Assembly: GCA_033238645.1 (NCBI GenBank)
Contig: BQXR01000004.1
Location: forward strand, 124,001-188,000
DNA from: Thiomicrorhabdus sp033238645
Lineage (GTDB): Bacteria; Pseudomonadota; Gammaproteobacteria; Thiomicrospirales; Thiomicrospiraceae
Reading direction: 5' to 3'
Length of the DNA stretch: 64,000 nucleotides
Position numbers and translations under genes: made by a program. Shown piece by piece: positions 24,695 through 32,806 of the stretch. A model generated the notes under the pieces. That model ran no database searches. It had not been told where the DNA came from and saw only the letters and a program-made list of their open reading frames with translations. Position 1 is the first letter of the stretch. Each line of letters starts with the position of its first letter.

Positions 24695-26300
24695 TTCCTC
24701 CTGCTCCAGCTTCAGCCGCACCTTCTGGTGCAGGAATATCAGCAATCGCCGCACCAGTCGTTAAGACTAGACCTGCAACGGAAGCAGCATTTTGTAGAGC
24801 TGAACGCGTTACTTTAGCTGGATCAATGATCCCGGCTTTGATCATGTCGCAATACTCTTCTTTCGCGGCATCAAAACCAAAGTCGCCTTCACCTTCCATT
24901 ACTTTATTAACAATAACAGACCCTTCTAAACCACAGTTAGCTAGAATTTGACGCATTGGCTCTTGCATTGCACGTAAAGCAATTTGAATACCGACCTTTT
25001 GATCTTCATTATTACCTTCAACAGAGATCTTAGACAACGCACGAATCAGTGCAACACCACCACCTGCAACAATACCTTCCTGTACTGCAGCACGAGTTGC
25101 ATGAAGTGCATCGTCAACACGATCTTTCTTCTCTTTCATCTCTACTTCAGTCGCAGCACCTAATTTAAGAACCGCAACACCGCCAGAAAGCTTCGCTAAA
25201 CGCTCTTGTAACTTCTCAGAATCATATTCAGATGTAGTTGTTTCAGCTTGGATACGAATCTGTGAACAACGCCCTTCGATATCTTCTTTAGCACCAGCTC
25301 CATCAATTAACTTAGTTGTATCTTTACCAACAACCGCTGACTTAAGCTCACCTAATAACTCAAGTGTAATGTTATCTAAAGACAGGCCTACTTCTTCAGA
25401 GATCACTGTAGCACCCGTTAATATCGCCATATCTTGTAGCATTGCTTTACGACGCTCACCAAAACCAGGTGCTTTAACGGCAGATACTTTAACGATTCCA
25501 CGCATATTGTTGATTACCAATGTCGCTAAAGCTTCACCATCAACATCTTCAGCAATAATCAGTAAAGGACGACCTGCTTTTGAGACAGCCTCTAGTGTTG
25601 GTAGTAATTCACGGATATTAGAAATTTTCTTGTCATAAAGTAGTACAAAAGGTGTCTCTAACTCTGCAATCATTTTATCTTGGTTTGTAACGAAGTATGG
25701 TGATAGGTAACCACGGTCAAACTCCATCCCCTCTACAACCACTAACTCATCCTGAAGTGAAGAACCTTCTTCAACAGTGATAACACCTTCAGTCGTTACT
25801 CTTTCCATCGCTTCAGCAATCATGCTTCCAATTGCTTCATCAGAGTTTGCTGAGATTGTTCCAATCTGAGCAATCGCTTCAGTCGTTATACATGGCTGAG
25901 ACATTTTTTCAATTTCAATAACGACTGCATCAACTGCTTTATGAATACCACGGTTTAGATCCATTGGATTCATACCAGCAGCAACAGACTTCATACCTTC
26001 ACGAACAATTGCTTGAGCAAGAACCGTTGCAGTCGTTGTACCATCACCAGCAACATCATTTGTTTGCGCAGCAACTTCTTTAACCATCTGCGCACCCATG
26101 TTCATGAACTTATCTTCTAGATCAATTTCACGAGCAACTGAAACACCATCTTTAGTTACTGTCGGTGCACCAAATGATTTTTCTAATACAACATTACGAC
26201 CTTTTGGCCCTAAAGTTACTTTAACTGCATCTGCAAGAATGTTGATTCCTTCAACCATTAACTCACGTGCATCAATACCAAATTTGACATCTTTTGCCAT
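24678..26300 (-). CDS. groL: Chaperonin GroEL
   Basis: A 540-residue Hsp60 subunit that forms the double-ring folding chamber with GroES. Visible landmarks are KVTLGPKGRNVV and VAGDGTTTATVLAQ (ATP site), FDRGYLSPYFVTN in the apical domain, APGFGERRK, and the flexible Gly-Gly-Met tail ending MGGMM. Length and tail are typical. It is the second gene of groES-groEL under the CIRCE operator. Its last codons are duplicated at the far end of the R-M island, so the coding sequence was restored on insertion. Confidence 0.98.
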   Translation of the reverse strand: MAKDVKFGIDARELMVEGINILADAVKVTLGPKGRNVVLEKSFGAPTVTKDGVSVAREIDLEDKFMNMGAQMVKEVAAQTNDVAGDGTTTATVLAQAIVREGMKSVAAGMNPMDLNRGIHKAVDAVVIEIEKMSQPCITTEAIAQIGTISANSDEAIGSMIAEAMERVTTEGVITVEEGSSLQDELVVVEGMEFDRGYLSPYFVTNQDKMIAELETPFVLLYDKKISNIRELLPTLEAVSKAGRPLLIIAEDVDGEALATLVINNMRGIVKVSAVKAPGFGERRKAMLQDMAILTGATVISEEVGLSLDNITLELLGELKSAVVGKDTTKLIDGAGAKEDIEGRCSQIRIQAETTTSEYDSEKLQERLAKLSGGVAVLKLGAATEVEMKEKKDRVDDALHATRAAVQEGIVAGGGVALIRALSKISVEGNNEDQKVGIQIALRAMQEPMRQILANCGLEGSVIVNKVMEGEGDFGFDAAKEEYCDMIKAGIIDPAKVTRSALQNAASVAGLVLTTGAAIADIPAPEGAAEAGAGGMGGMM

Positions 26301-26391
26301 CTTTTCAATTCCTTAAATAATCTATTAATTCTTTAATCTACATTTGCCTAACAACGACTTTCTCTTTTATCTAGAGAGCATTTGTTATGTA

Positions 26392-26682
26392 TTAGTCGAT
26401 GATTGCAACAATATCGTCTTCACGCATGACTGTTAAAGTTTCGCCGGTATTGTCCTTAACTTCTTGACCAGAGAACTGACCAAAAAGAACTTTATCGCCA
26501 ACTTTTACGGTCATTGCAATGATTGTCCCTGAAGTAGAAGCCTTACCAGGACCTACTGCTAAAACTTCACCTATGTTTTGCTGTTCTTGAGCTGAACCGG
26601 GAAGAAGGATCCCCCCTGCTGATTCTTTCTGCTCTTCAACTCGACGAATAACAACACGATCTTGTAGTGGCTTGATGTTCAT
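26392..26682 (-). CDS. groS: Co-chaperonin GroES
   Basis: The 96-residue lid of the GroEL chamber. Features are IKPLQDRVVIRR at the N-terminus, the mobile loop around ESAGGILLPG that contacts GroEL, and FGQFSGQEV. The SAGG codons yield a six-G run preceded by AGCA, a near match to the iterated motif that is explained by conserved residues. It is first in the operon, preceded by a long leader containing CIRCE. Confidence 0.98.
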   Translation of the reverse strand: MNIKPLQDRVVIRRVEEQKESAGGILLPGSAQEQQNIGEVLAVGPGKASTSGTIIAMTVKVGDKVLFGQFSGQEVKDNTGETLTVMREDDIVAIID

Positions 26683-26775
26683 AGGTTTCTCCTAATAAAA
26701 GTTTTAATTAAATTTGTTAATGGTTATTTCAAACGTAACCCTGTTTGAATAGCCTATATCGCAATGCAGTTACCT

Positions 26776-26802
26776 TTAGCACTCACGACCTTAGAGTGCT
26801 AA
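26776..26802. promoter_or_regulatory. CIRCE operator (HrcA binding site)
   Basis: TTAGCACTC, nine bases, GAGTGCTAA: a perfect 9-9-9 inverted repeat upstream of groES. It overlaps the expected transcription start, so binding of the HrcA repressor would block groESL at normal temperature. Confidence 0.95.
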
Positions 26803-26804
26803 CA

Positions 26805-26832
26805 ATTTTAGTCATCTATAACTTTATGTCAA
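26805..26832 (-). promoter_or_regulatory. groESL promoter (sigma-70 type)
   Basis: On the minus strand TTGACA (26832-26827) and TAAAAT (26810-26805) have a 16-bp spacer. The start point falls in the CIRCE element about 8 bp on. No evident sigma-32 site is seen, so heat control is probably by HrcA. Confidence 0.8.
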
Positions 26833-26975
26833 CTTTATATTGATTTTTCAATCTTCTTTATAGTCACTCTTCTTTAAAATTCAACAGCCTAATAAGAGAA
26901 ACTATCAGCCTTCCCAAAGAGTCTCATGCAATTTTAAAGCCACACAGCAAAAAAATTACAGATAACTTACAAAGC

Positions 26976-26999
26976 AAAAAAAACCCGCAAATGCGGGCT
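26976..26999 (-). terminator. Terminator after proB
   Basis: CCCGC, 4-nt loop, GCGGG with an eight-T tail on the minus strand, 35 bp past the proB stop. Confidence 0.85.
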
Positions 27000-27034
27000 T
27001 CTTATACAGTTCATTTCAGAGTAAACAATGAAGA

Positions 27035-28156
27035 CTAAACCAAAACTAAATTATCTCGATCAATCAATGACTCTTCATCCACATACCCTAAAAAAGTTGA
27101 AATAAGAGCGCTAGACTGCCCTAATATTTTAATAGATTCATTCGCCGGGTAATTAATTAAACCACGCGCGACTTCATGACCAGCTTCATCATAACAGACG
27201 ACCATTTCACCACGTTGGAACTCACCTCTTTGAGACTTTACGCCAATAGGAAACAAACTCTCCTCGGATGACTTTAACTTTGCCACTGCACCATCACCTA
27301 AAACTAAAGTACCTTTGGCCTGTAGATGTCCAGCCAACCACTGTTGACGAGCAGTTAAAGGCTCTAGATCGGGGATCAGTAGCGTTCCGAATGATTGACC
27401 ACTATAAAGCTTAGATAAGATATCAGGTTCACGACCAGAAGCAATCAGGGTTGCCGTACCCGAGCGAGCTGCACGTTTAGCAGCCATTACCTTAGTGTAC
27501 ATTCCACCCTTACCAAGTGCTCCACCTTCAGAGCTTGCCATCGATTCAATATCACTACGACTTACATAAGCCTCATCAATCAATTGAGCCTTAGGATTTT
27601 CACGGGGATTATCATCGTAAAGGCCATTCTGATCCGTTAGGATAACAAGAACATCAGCTGAAATTAAATTTGCTGTGAGAGCTGCCAAAGTATCATTATC
27701 ACCAAAACAAATCTCATCCGTAACTACGGTATCATTTTCATTGATGATTGGAATCACATTATATTGAAGCAAGGTTTCAATGGTACTTTTAACATTGAGA
27801 TAACGCTTTCGATTCGAAAGATCATCATGCGTCATTAAGATTTGTGCTGAGTGAATATCAAACTGTAGAAAAAGAGACTCATAGGCTTGAATCAAGCCCA
27901 TCTGCCCAACGGCGGCAGCGGCTTGCAACTCATTCAACGCACTTGGCCTTTGACTCCAACCCAAACGCTTCATCCCTTCTGCAACAGAACCAGAAGAGAC
28001 CAAAACGACTTCAACACCTTGCTTTTTCAGAGAGACCATCTGCTCTACCCACTGAGCTAATGCCTCTTTATTCAAGCCCTGCCCATCATCCGTTAGTAAA
28101 GCACTACCAATTTTGATGACCCAGCGCTGGGTCGTCTTTAAATATTGTCGGTTCAT
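27035..28156 (-). CDS. proB: Glutamate 5-kinase
   Basis: ProB phosphorylates glutamate to start proline synthesis. The amino-acid kinase domain spans residues ~1-260, with WVIKIGSALLT, VLVSSGSVAEGM, NENDTVV, FGDNDTLAALTA and GKGGMYTKVMAAKRA. A C-terminal PUA domain (residues ~275-365) ends the 373-residue protein, as in E. coli. It follows obgE by 30 bp on the same strand, a common gammaproteobacterial pairing; proA is not adjacent. Confidence 0.97.
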   Translation of the reverse strand: MNRQYLKTTQRWVIKIGSALLTDDGQGLNKEALAQWVEQMVSLKKQGVEVVLVSSGSVAEGMKRLGWSQRPSALNELQAAAAVGQMGLIQAYESLFLQFDIHSAQILMTHDDLSNRKRYLNVKSTIETLLQYNVIPIINENDTVVTDEICFGDNDTLAALTANLISADVLVILTDQNGLYDDNPRENPKAQLIDEAYVSRSDIESMASSEGGALGKGGMYTKVMAAKRAARSGTATLIASGREPDILSKLYSGQSFGTLLIPDLEPLTARQQWLAGHLQAKGTLVLGDGAVAKLKSSEESLFPIGVKSQRGEFQRGEMVVCYDEAGHEVARGLINYPANESIKILGQSSALISTFLGYVDEESLIDRDNLVLV

Positions 28157-28186
28157 ATATTAACCATTTTAGAATAATGAGTATTA

Positions 28187-29257
28187 TTAAAATTCAAAAT
28201 CTTCATCAACCGTCGCTCGAACAGGCGCATCTTCTTCAGCCATCTCAATTCGATTCTGCTCTAAAGCATAGGCAATATCATTCACCAGCTTTTTAGTGCC
28301 ATCACGAAGTGCAGCTGATACTTGGTAAACTGGCCCCTGCCAATCTAGTTCAGAAACAATGCGAGTACAAACTTCCTCAACTTCTTCTGGCAAAAGAAGG
28401 TCCGTTTTATTTAAAACTAACCAACGCTCTTTACCTGCTAGAACTTCACTGTATTTCTCTAACTCTTTTTCGATAATTCGCACTTCATTAACAGGATCTG
28501 TTTCATCAACTGGTGCAATATCCACAACATGCAATAACAGACCTGTTCGAGATAGATGCTTCAAGAACTGCAGACCTAAACCAGCCCCTTCTGAAGCGCC
28601 TTCAATAATACCTGGGATATCTGCCATGACAAAACTGGTTTCAGGAGAAACACTTACGACTCCTAAATTAGGGTACAGAGTTGTAAATGGATAGTTAGCA
28701 ACCTTAGGTCGCGCTGCAGATACAGCTGTAATCAAACTCGACTTACCAGCATTAGGCATACCTAATAAGCCAACATCAGCTAAAACGATTAGCTCTAAAC
28801 GTAAATTACGCTCTTCACCATCTTCACCAGGTGTGCATTGTCTTGGTGTACGGTTACGGCTACTCTTAAAGTGAATATTCCCTAGACCGTGACGACCACC
28901 TTCAGAAACTAATAAGCGCTGGCCATGGTCAGTTAAATCACCTAAAACCTCGAGAGAATCCACATCAGTGACTTTTGTCCCTACTGGTACAGGGATGATT
29001 AAATCTTCACCTCCAATTCCAGTTTTCTGTTGGCCCATACCACCCTGTCCATTTTGAGCACTGTAGTTTTTAGTAAAACGAAAATCAACTAGGGTATTTA
29101 GGTTTCGACTAGCTTCAAGGTAAACACTACCACCATCACCACCGTCGCCACCATTGGGGCCTCCGAATGGAATGTATTTTTCGCGACGAAAGCTGGCCAC
29201 GCCATTTCCACCACGGCCAGCTTCTACATGTATAGAGGACTCATCTACGAATTGCAT
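28187..29257 (-). CDS. obgE: GTPase Obg
   Basis: A ribosome-associated GTPase involved in 50S assembly and stress control. The N-terminal Obg fold is glycine-rich (FVDESSIHVEAGRGGNG, residues 3-19; GGPNGGDGGDGGSVY). The G domain begins near residue 160, with GMPNAGKSSL as the P-loop, DIPGIIEGA as G3 and NKTDLL as G4. Length 356 lacks the long C-terminal extension of some homologues. It lies downstream of rpmA but behind that gene's strong terminator, so it probably has its own promoter in the 204-bp gap. Confidence 0.97.
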   Translation of the reverse strand: MQFVDESSIHVEAGRGGNGVASFRREKYIPFGGPNGGDGGDGGSVYLEASRNLNTLVDFRFTKNYSAQNGQGGMGQQKTGIGGEDLIIPVPVGTKVTDVDSLEVLGDLTDHGQRLLVSEGGRHGLGNIHFKSSRNRTPRQCTPGEDGEERNLRLELIVLADVGLLGMPNAGKSSLITAVSAARPKVANYPFTTLYPNLGVVSVSPETSFVMADIPGIIEGASEGAGLGLQFLKHLSRTGLLLHVVDIAPVDETDPVNEVRIIEKELEKYSEVLAGKERWLVLNKTDLLLPEEVEEVCTRIVSELDWQGPVYQVSAALRDGTKKLVNDIAYALEQNRIEMAEEDAPVRATVDEDFEF

Positions 29258-29412
29258 GTCATACCCTTTTTATCAGTCGATTAATTTCCGCATTACTTAT
29301 ATTTAAGTCAACGGCGAGTTATTTTATCAAAACCTTGCCACTCTCGCGACAAAAGCTGAATAACCTAGCGCAAATTAAGACAACTCTACATTTGGTTATT
29401 TTTTCTACAAAC

Positions 29413-29442
29413 AAAAACGCCCCGTCAAAGCGGGGCGTTTTT
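29413..29442 (-). terminator. Terminator after rplU-rpmA
   Basis: AAAAACGCCCCG and CGGGGCGTTTTT form a 12-bp stem with a 6-nt loop, 20 bp past the rpmA stop. Confidence 0.9.
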
Positions 29443-29461
29443 AGATAAGTTGTTACTGAAT

Positions 29462-29719
29462 TTATGCAGAAACAATTGTTACGTAAGTACGTAATGGCTT
29501 ACCTTTTGATACAAATGCAACAGCACCATCTGCTTTTGCGAACAATGTATCATCTTTACCGCGGCCTACGTTTTCACCTGGGTGAAACTTAGTTCCACGC
29601 TGGCGAACAATAATGCTTCCAGCTGAAACTGTTTCGCCACCGAATGCTTTAACGCCTAAGCGTTTGGCATTGGAATCGCGACCGTTTTTAGTACTACCTG
29701 CTGCTTTCTTATGAGCCAT
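29462..29719 (-). CDS. rpmA: 50S ribosomal protein L27
   Basis: The 85-residue L27 has an N-terminus that reaches the peptidyl-transferase centre. AHKKAAGSTKNGRDSNAKRLG and the VRQRGTKFHPG block are typical. The start is MAHKKA, with no Firmicutes-style cleaved leader. It follows rplU by 69 bp and is closed off by its own terminator. Confidence 0.97.
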   Translation of the reverse strand: MAHKKAAGSTKNGRDSNAKRLGVKAFGGETVSAGSIIVRQRGTKFHPGENVGRGKDDTLFAKADGAVAFVSKGKPLRTYVTIVSA

Positions 29720-29788
29720 GGTATAGTCCTTTTATTAACAGTGTTACTCCCTACTCAGAAGTAACAGCCGTTTAGATTCAATTTACAA

Positions 29789-30103
29789 TTAAGCTGAGAT
29801 CTTACCGATTTTAACTTCAGTGTAGTTCTGGCGGTGGCCTTGCTTAGTTTTCGATCTGTTCTTACGACGACGGAACTTGATGATAGTAACTTTTTTACCA
29901 CGACCGTTACCTTCAACAGTCGCTGCAACTTTAGCACCTTCAACAATAGGTGTACCGACTTTAATGTCAGACCCTTCACCAACCATCAAAACTTCGTCAA
30001 ACTCTACTGCATCACCAGCTTCTACATTCAAAGACTCAATGCGTAATACTTGACCTTCACGAACTCTATACTGCTTACCACCGGTTTTAATTACCGCATA
30101 CAT
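29789..30103 (-). CDS. rplU: 50S ribosomal protein L21
   Basis: L21 binds 23S rRNA during early 50S assembly. I start it at 30103 (MYAVIKTGGKQYRV), the universal L21 N-terminus, with GGGAGAAG before it; the longer frame to 30184 runs through the promoter and adds 27 non-homologous residues. The result is 104 residues, as expected. The basic C-terminal block KFRRRKNRSKTKQGHRQ is present. Confidence 0.97.
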   Translation of the reverse strand: MYAVIKTGGKQYRVREGQVLRIESLNVEAGDAVEFDEVLMVGEGSDIKVGTPIVEGAKVAATVEGNGRGKKVTIIKFRRRKNRSKTKQGHRQNYTEVKIGKISA

Positions 30104-30166
30104 GGAACTTCTCCCGGATTCTAAAATTCTGTTTGTTTTACAGCCGCCTATAGCGACAAAGGCGGA

Positions 30167-30195
30167 ATTATATAGACTTTTCAAATGCAGGTCAA
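30167..30195 (-). promoter_or_regulatory. rplU-rpmA promoter
   Basis: TTGACC (30195-30190), 17 bp, TATAAT (30172-30167) on the minus strand gives a leader of about 55 nt. A 6-bp hairpin at 30144-30165 overlaps the start point. The rest of the 30196-30437 gap toward ispB shows nothing I can name. Confidence 0.85.
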
Positions 30196-30437
30196 AACAA
30201 AATTACTCTTTTATCAAATTATTATAGTCTTATCGACCATCAAACGCCTATTTAAGCGATCAACACTCATTAAATAGAGGATTATTAAAGACTATTCAAC
30301 CTATCACTAGAAAAACATTTATCACTAAAAACATTCTCTTTTTCATGTAAGCCCGTGAAAATACTGGCTTCATAGGTGCATTCATACTAAAATTGCATTT
30401 TTCATATTATTGATATGGCCAAGAGTACCTTAAATAC

Positions 30438-31403
30438 ATGACGTTATCAGAAATTCATAATTTAATTCAAGACGATATTCTCGCTGTTGACCAACTCATT
30501 TTAGAACGCCTTGCTTCTGATGTTGTACTCATCAATCAAATTGGACACTATATTATTAACAGCGGTGGCAAACGCTTACGCCCCCTGCTCGTTTTATTGT
30601 CCGCTAGAGCCTGTGGGTACCAAGGTACCGATCATCGCTTAATGGCTGCGGTGATTGAGTTTATTCATACTTCAACACTACTACACGATGATGTAGTTGA
30701 TGAATCAGATACTCGCCGTGGTAATAAAACTGCTAATGAAGTTTGGGGTAATGCGGCCAGTGTTCTAGTTGGAGACTTTCTTTATTCTCGCTCATTTGAA
30801 ATGATGGTCGAACCAGGTGATATTCGTATTATGCAGGTCATGTCTGAAGCGACTAATGTCATTGCTGAAGGCGAAGTACTACAACTTCTAAACTGCCACG
30901 ATGCTGATACAACCAAAGAACGTTATATGGAAGTTATTCATCGAAAAACGGCTAAGTTATTTGAAGCCGCCACACAAATGGGGCCAATCCTTGCTAACAA
31001 ACCTGAACTTGAAGAAGCATTTATTGCTTATGGCCGTCATTTGGGTGCCGCATTCCAACTGATTGATGATGTGTTAGATTACACAGCAAACGAAGAAGAG
31101 CTTGGTAAAAACATTGGGGATGATCTGGCTGAAGGTAAACCAACCTTGCCACTCATCTACAGCTTAGAGAATGGTTCTGCAGAAGAGCAGTCCATTATTC
31201 GTCGAGCGATTGAATCTGAAGGGATTACACTTCTAGCAGAAGTGACTGAAATTATTAAAAACTCAGGTGCTCTTGACTACACCCGAGAGATTGCATTGAA
31301 TGAAGCCCACCTTGCTCAAGAGGCCTTAAGCCCTCTTGAAGAGAGCGAGCTAAAAACGGCACTATGCGCATTAGCTGATTTAGCAGTTAATCGCTCACAT
31401 TAA
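30438..31403 (+). CDS. ispB: Octaprenyl diphosphate synthase (long-chain polyprenyl synthase)
   Basis: A trans-prenyltransferase that makes the ubiquinone side chain. The first Asp-rich motif is LLHDDVVDESDTRRG (near residue 80), the second FQLIDDVLDY, and GGKRLRPLL lies before them. At 321 residues it matches IspB. Chain length (C40 or otherwise) cannot be read. The RPLL codons contain five C plus TGCTC at 30581-30590, which the conserved residues explain. It is divergent from rplU, as in E. coli. Confidence 0.93.
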   Translation: MTLSEIHNLIQDDILAVDQLILERLASDVVLINQIGHYIINSGGKRLRPLLVLLSARACGYQGTDHRLMAAVIEFIHTSTLLHDDVVDESDTRRGNKTANEVWGNAASVLVGDFLYSRSFEMMVEPGDIRIMQVMSEATNVIAEGEVLQLLNCHDADTTKERYMEVIHRKTAKLFEAATQMGPILANKPELEEAFIAYGRHLGAAFQLIDDVLDYTANEEELGKNIGDDLAEGKPTLPLIYSLENGSAEEQSIIRRAIESEGITLLAEVTEIIKNSGALDYTREIALNEAHLAQEALSPLEESELKTALCALADLAVNRSH

Positions 31404-31412
31404 TCTACTTCG

Positions 31413-31443
31413 CTAATTCATCTAACAATATTAGATGAATTAG
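31413..31443. terminator. Hairpin between ispB and the next convergent gene
   Basis: A perfect 13-bp stem, CTAATTCATCTAA with its complement around CAATA, lies right after ispB. The T tail is weak (TCTTTC), so termination strength is uncertain. Confidence 0.6.
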
Positions 31444-31452
31444 TCTTTCATG

Positions 31453-32043
31453 CTACCTTACTTTACGAGCATCTACCGCACGTTTAGCCTGATCTAGCTC
31501 TTTCTGAATAATCGCATTCTCTATTTTTAATCTAGCCGCTTGCTCTAACTCATCAATATAGCGTTTATATAACTCTAAATTTGCTAACTTCGTTTTATCC
31601 CAATCAATTCGTCTCATCAACCAACGAATCATAAATCTGATAATGTGGTTTTGATCACGACTACCATATATAAACTCGGGAGAGGCCCTCTGACCATGCA
31701 TTCTTTCAACAACAATTAATTGCTGCTTCAAATCTGGCTGAATACGGATAAATCCACCATTCTCTTCATCAAAACTTGTACTGTAATAGATACGCACAAC
31801 TTTATTAATACTGAAAATAGCCTTGGATAAAATAGTAGACTCACGCTTACCATTCTGACCCACCGTATGGATGAATATGTTCTGTGTCATTATCTGCCTA
31901 AAGAAGACACTTATCTCATCAAATTCAGGATCTTGGTTTGCCAAGGATTCTGCGTCAAAAGCCCTTTGGATCTCATTAGTACGCTTCTCTAACCGTTTAA
32001 AAAAGTACATGAGAACGGGTGTTATCGCATTTCTATCTTTCAT
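31453..32043 (-). CDS. Hypothetical cytoplasmic protein (196 aa)
   Basis: Not recognised. No signal peptide or membrane segment is visible. The N-terminal two-thirds is mixed (FFKRLEKRTNEIQRAFDAE, FIHTVGQNGKRE, RIQPDLKQQLIVVERMHG). The C-terminal ~60 residues are strongly helical and charged and probably form a coiled coil (LYKRYIDELEQAARLKIENA). An AGGT lies upstream of the ATG. It is a single gene between the ispB hairpin and ssb. A role is not proposed. Confidence 0.65.
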   Translation of the reverse strand: MKDRNAITPVLMYFFKRLEKRTNEIQRAFDAESLANQDPEFDEISVFFRQIMTQNIFIHTVGQNGKRESTILSKAIFSINKVVRIYYSTSFDEENGGFIRIQPDLKQQLIVVERMHGQRASPEFIYGSRDQNHIIRFMIRWLMRRIDWDKTKLANLELYKRYIDELEQAARLKIENAIIQKELDQAKRAVDARKVR

Positions 32044-32112
32044 CCTAAAATACCTCTATAAAGGGTATCGACCAATACACCAAAACTTTACCTAGATTAT
32101 AGATCTTGCATA

Positions 32113-32139
32113 CAAAAAAAGCCCATAAAATGGGCTTTT
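32113..32139 (-). terminator. Terminator after ssb
   Basis: AAAAGCCCA, 5-nt loop, TGGGCTTTT, with a seven-base T run on the minus strand, 33 bp beyond the ssb stop. Confidence 0.85.
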
Positions 32140-32171
32140 CATAATACTAAAATCAATTACAAAGGTAGAAC

Positions 32172-32756
32172 TTAAAACGGTACATCATCGTCATCAAAGT
32201 CATTCGGAGCATAAGCAGGTGCTTTCTGCTGCTGGGGCGCTTGCCCCGCATTTTGACTCATCGGATTTCCAGCAGGGGGGGTAGCTGGCTGCTGATACTG
32301 GTTCTGTTGACGAGGCTGTCCACCCAGCGGAGCTGCTTGTTTCTGACCCATTGGGGCTTGATTGAAACCACCTTGATCAAAAGAGGCATCACCACCTTGG
32401 CGTTGACCGCCTCCACCGCCAAGCATCTGCATTGTTCCATCAAAACCACTTAAAACGACCTCTGTCGTATAACGATCCTGACCGTTCTGATCTTGCCACT
32501 TACGTGTCTGAAGCTTACCTTCTAAATAGACCTGAGAGCCTTTTTTAAGGTACTGACCCGCAATCTCCGCTAGCTTTCCAAATATAGAGACTCTGTGCCA
32601 CTCGGTCTTCTGCTGCTTTTGACCTGTGTTTTTATCATTCCATTCTTCACTAGTTGCAACACTTAGGTTTGCAATGGCATTTCCATTTGCTGCATATTTC
32701 ACTTCAGGATCTGCTCCTAAAGTACCTACTAGAATGACTTTATTTACACCACGCAT
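32172..32756 (-). CDS. ssb: Single-stranded DNA-binding protein
   Basis: SSB coats ssDNA in replication, repair and recombination. The OB fold occupies residues ~1-110 (RGVNKVILVGTLGADPEVKY, TEWHRVSIFGKLAEIAGQYL). A Gln/Gly/Pro-rich linker follows, then the acidic tip DFDDDDVPF that recruits partner proteins. The linker contains ATPPAGNP, made by a copy of the iterated motif at 32270-32281. It lies near uvrA with an MFS gene between. Confidence 0.97.
   Translation of the reverse strand: MRGVNKVILVGTLGADPEVKYAANGNAIANLSVATSEEWNDKNTGQKQQKTEWHRVSIFGKLAEIAGQYLKKGSQVYLEGKLQTRKWQDQNGQDRYTTEVVLSGFDGTMQMLGGGGGQRQGGDASFDQGGFNQAPMGQKQAAPLGGQPRQQNQYQQPATPPAGNPMSQNAGQAPQQQKAPAYAPNDFDDDDVPF
32270..32281 (+). 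repeat. Iterated G-tract motif, variant (7 G, CAGCA lead)
   Basis: CAGCA followed by seven G on the plus strand, in the disordered linker of ssb. It has one mismatch from GAGCA. Confidence 0.6.
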
Positions 32757-32806
32757 ACTGTCTCTCTCTTTACTGGTAAATTAACAATTTAGCTAACCTA
32801 AATTCT

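Noticed and set aside
30144..30165. Hairpin upstream of rplU as an L21 leader element
   Set aside because: The mapped -10 puts the transcription start inside the hairpin, so a full stem would not be made.
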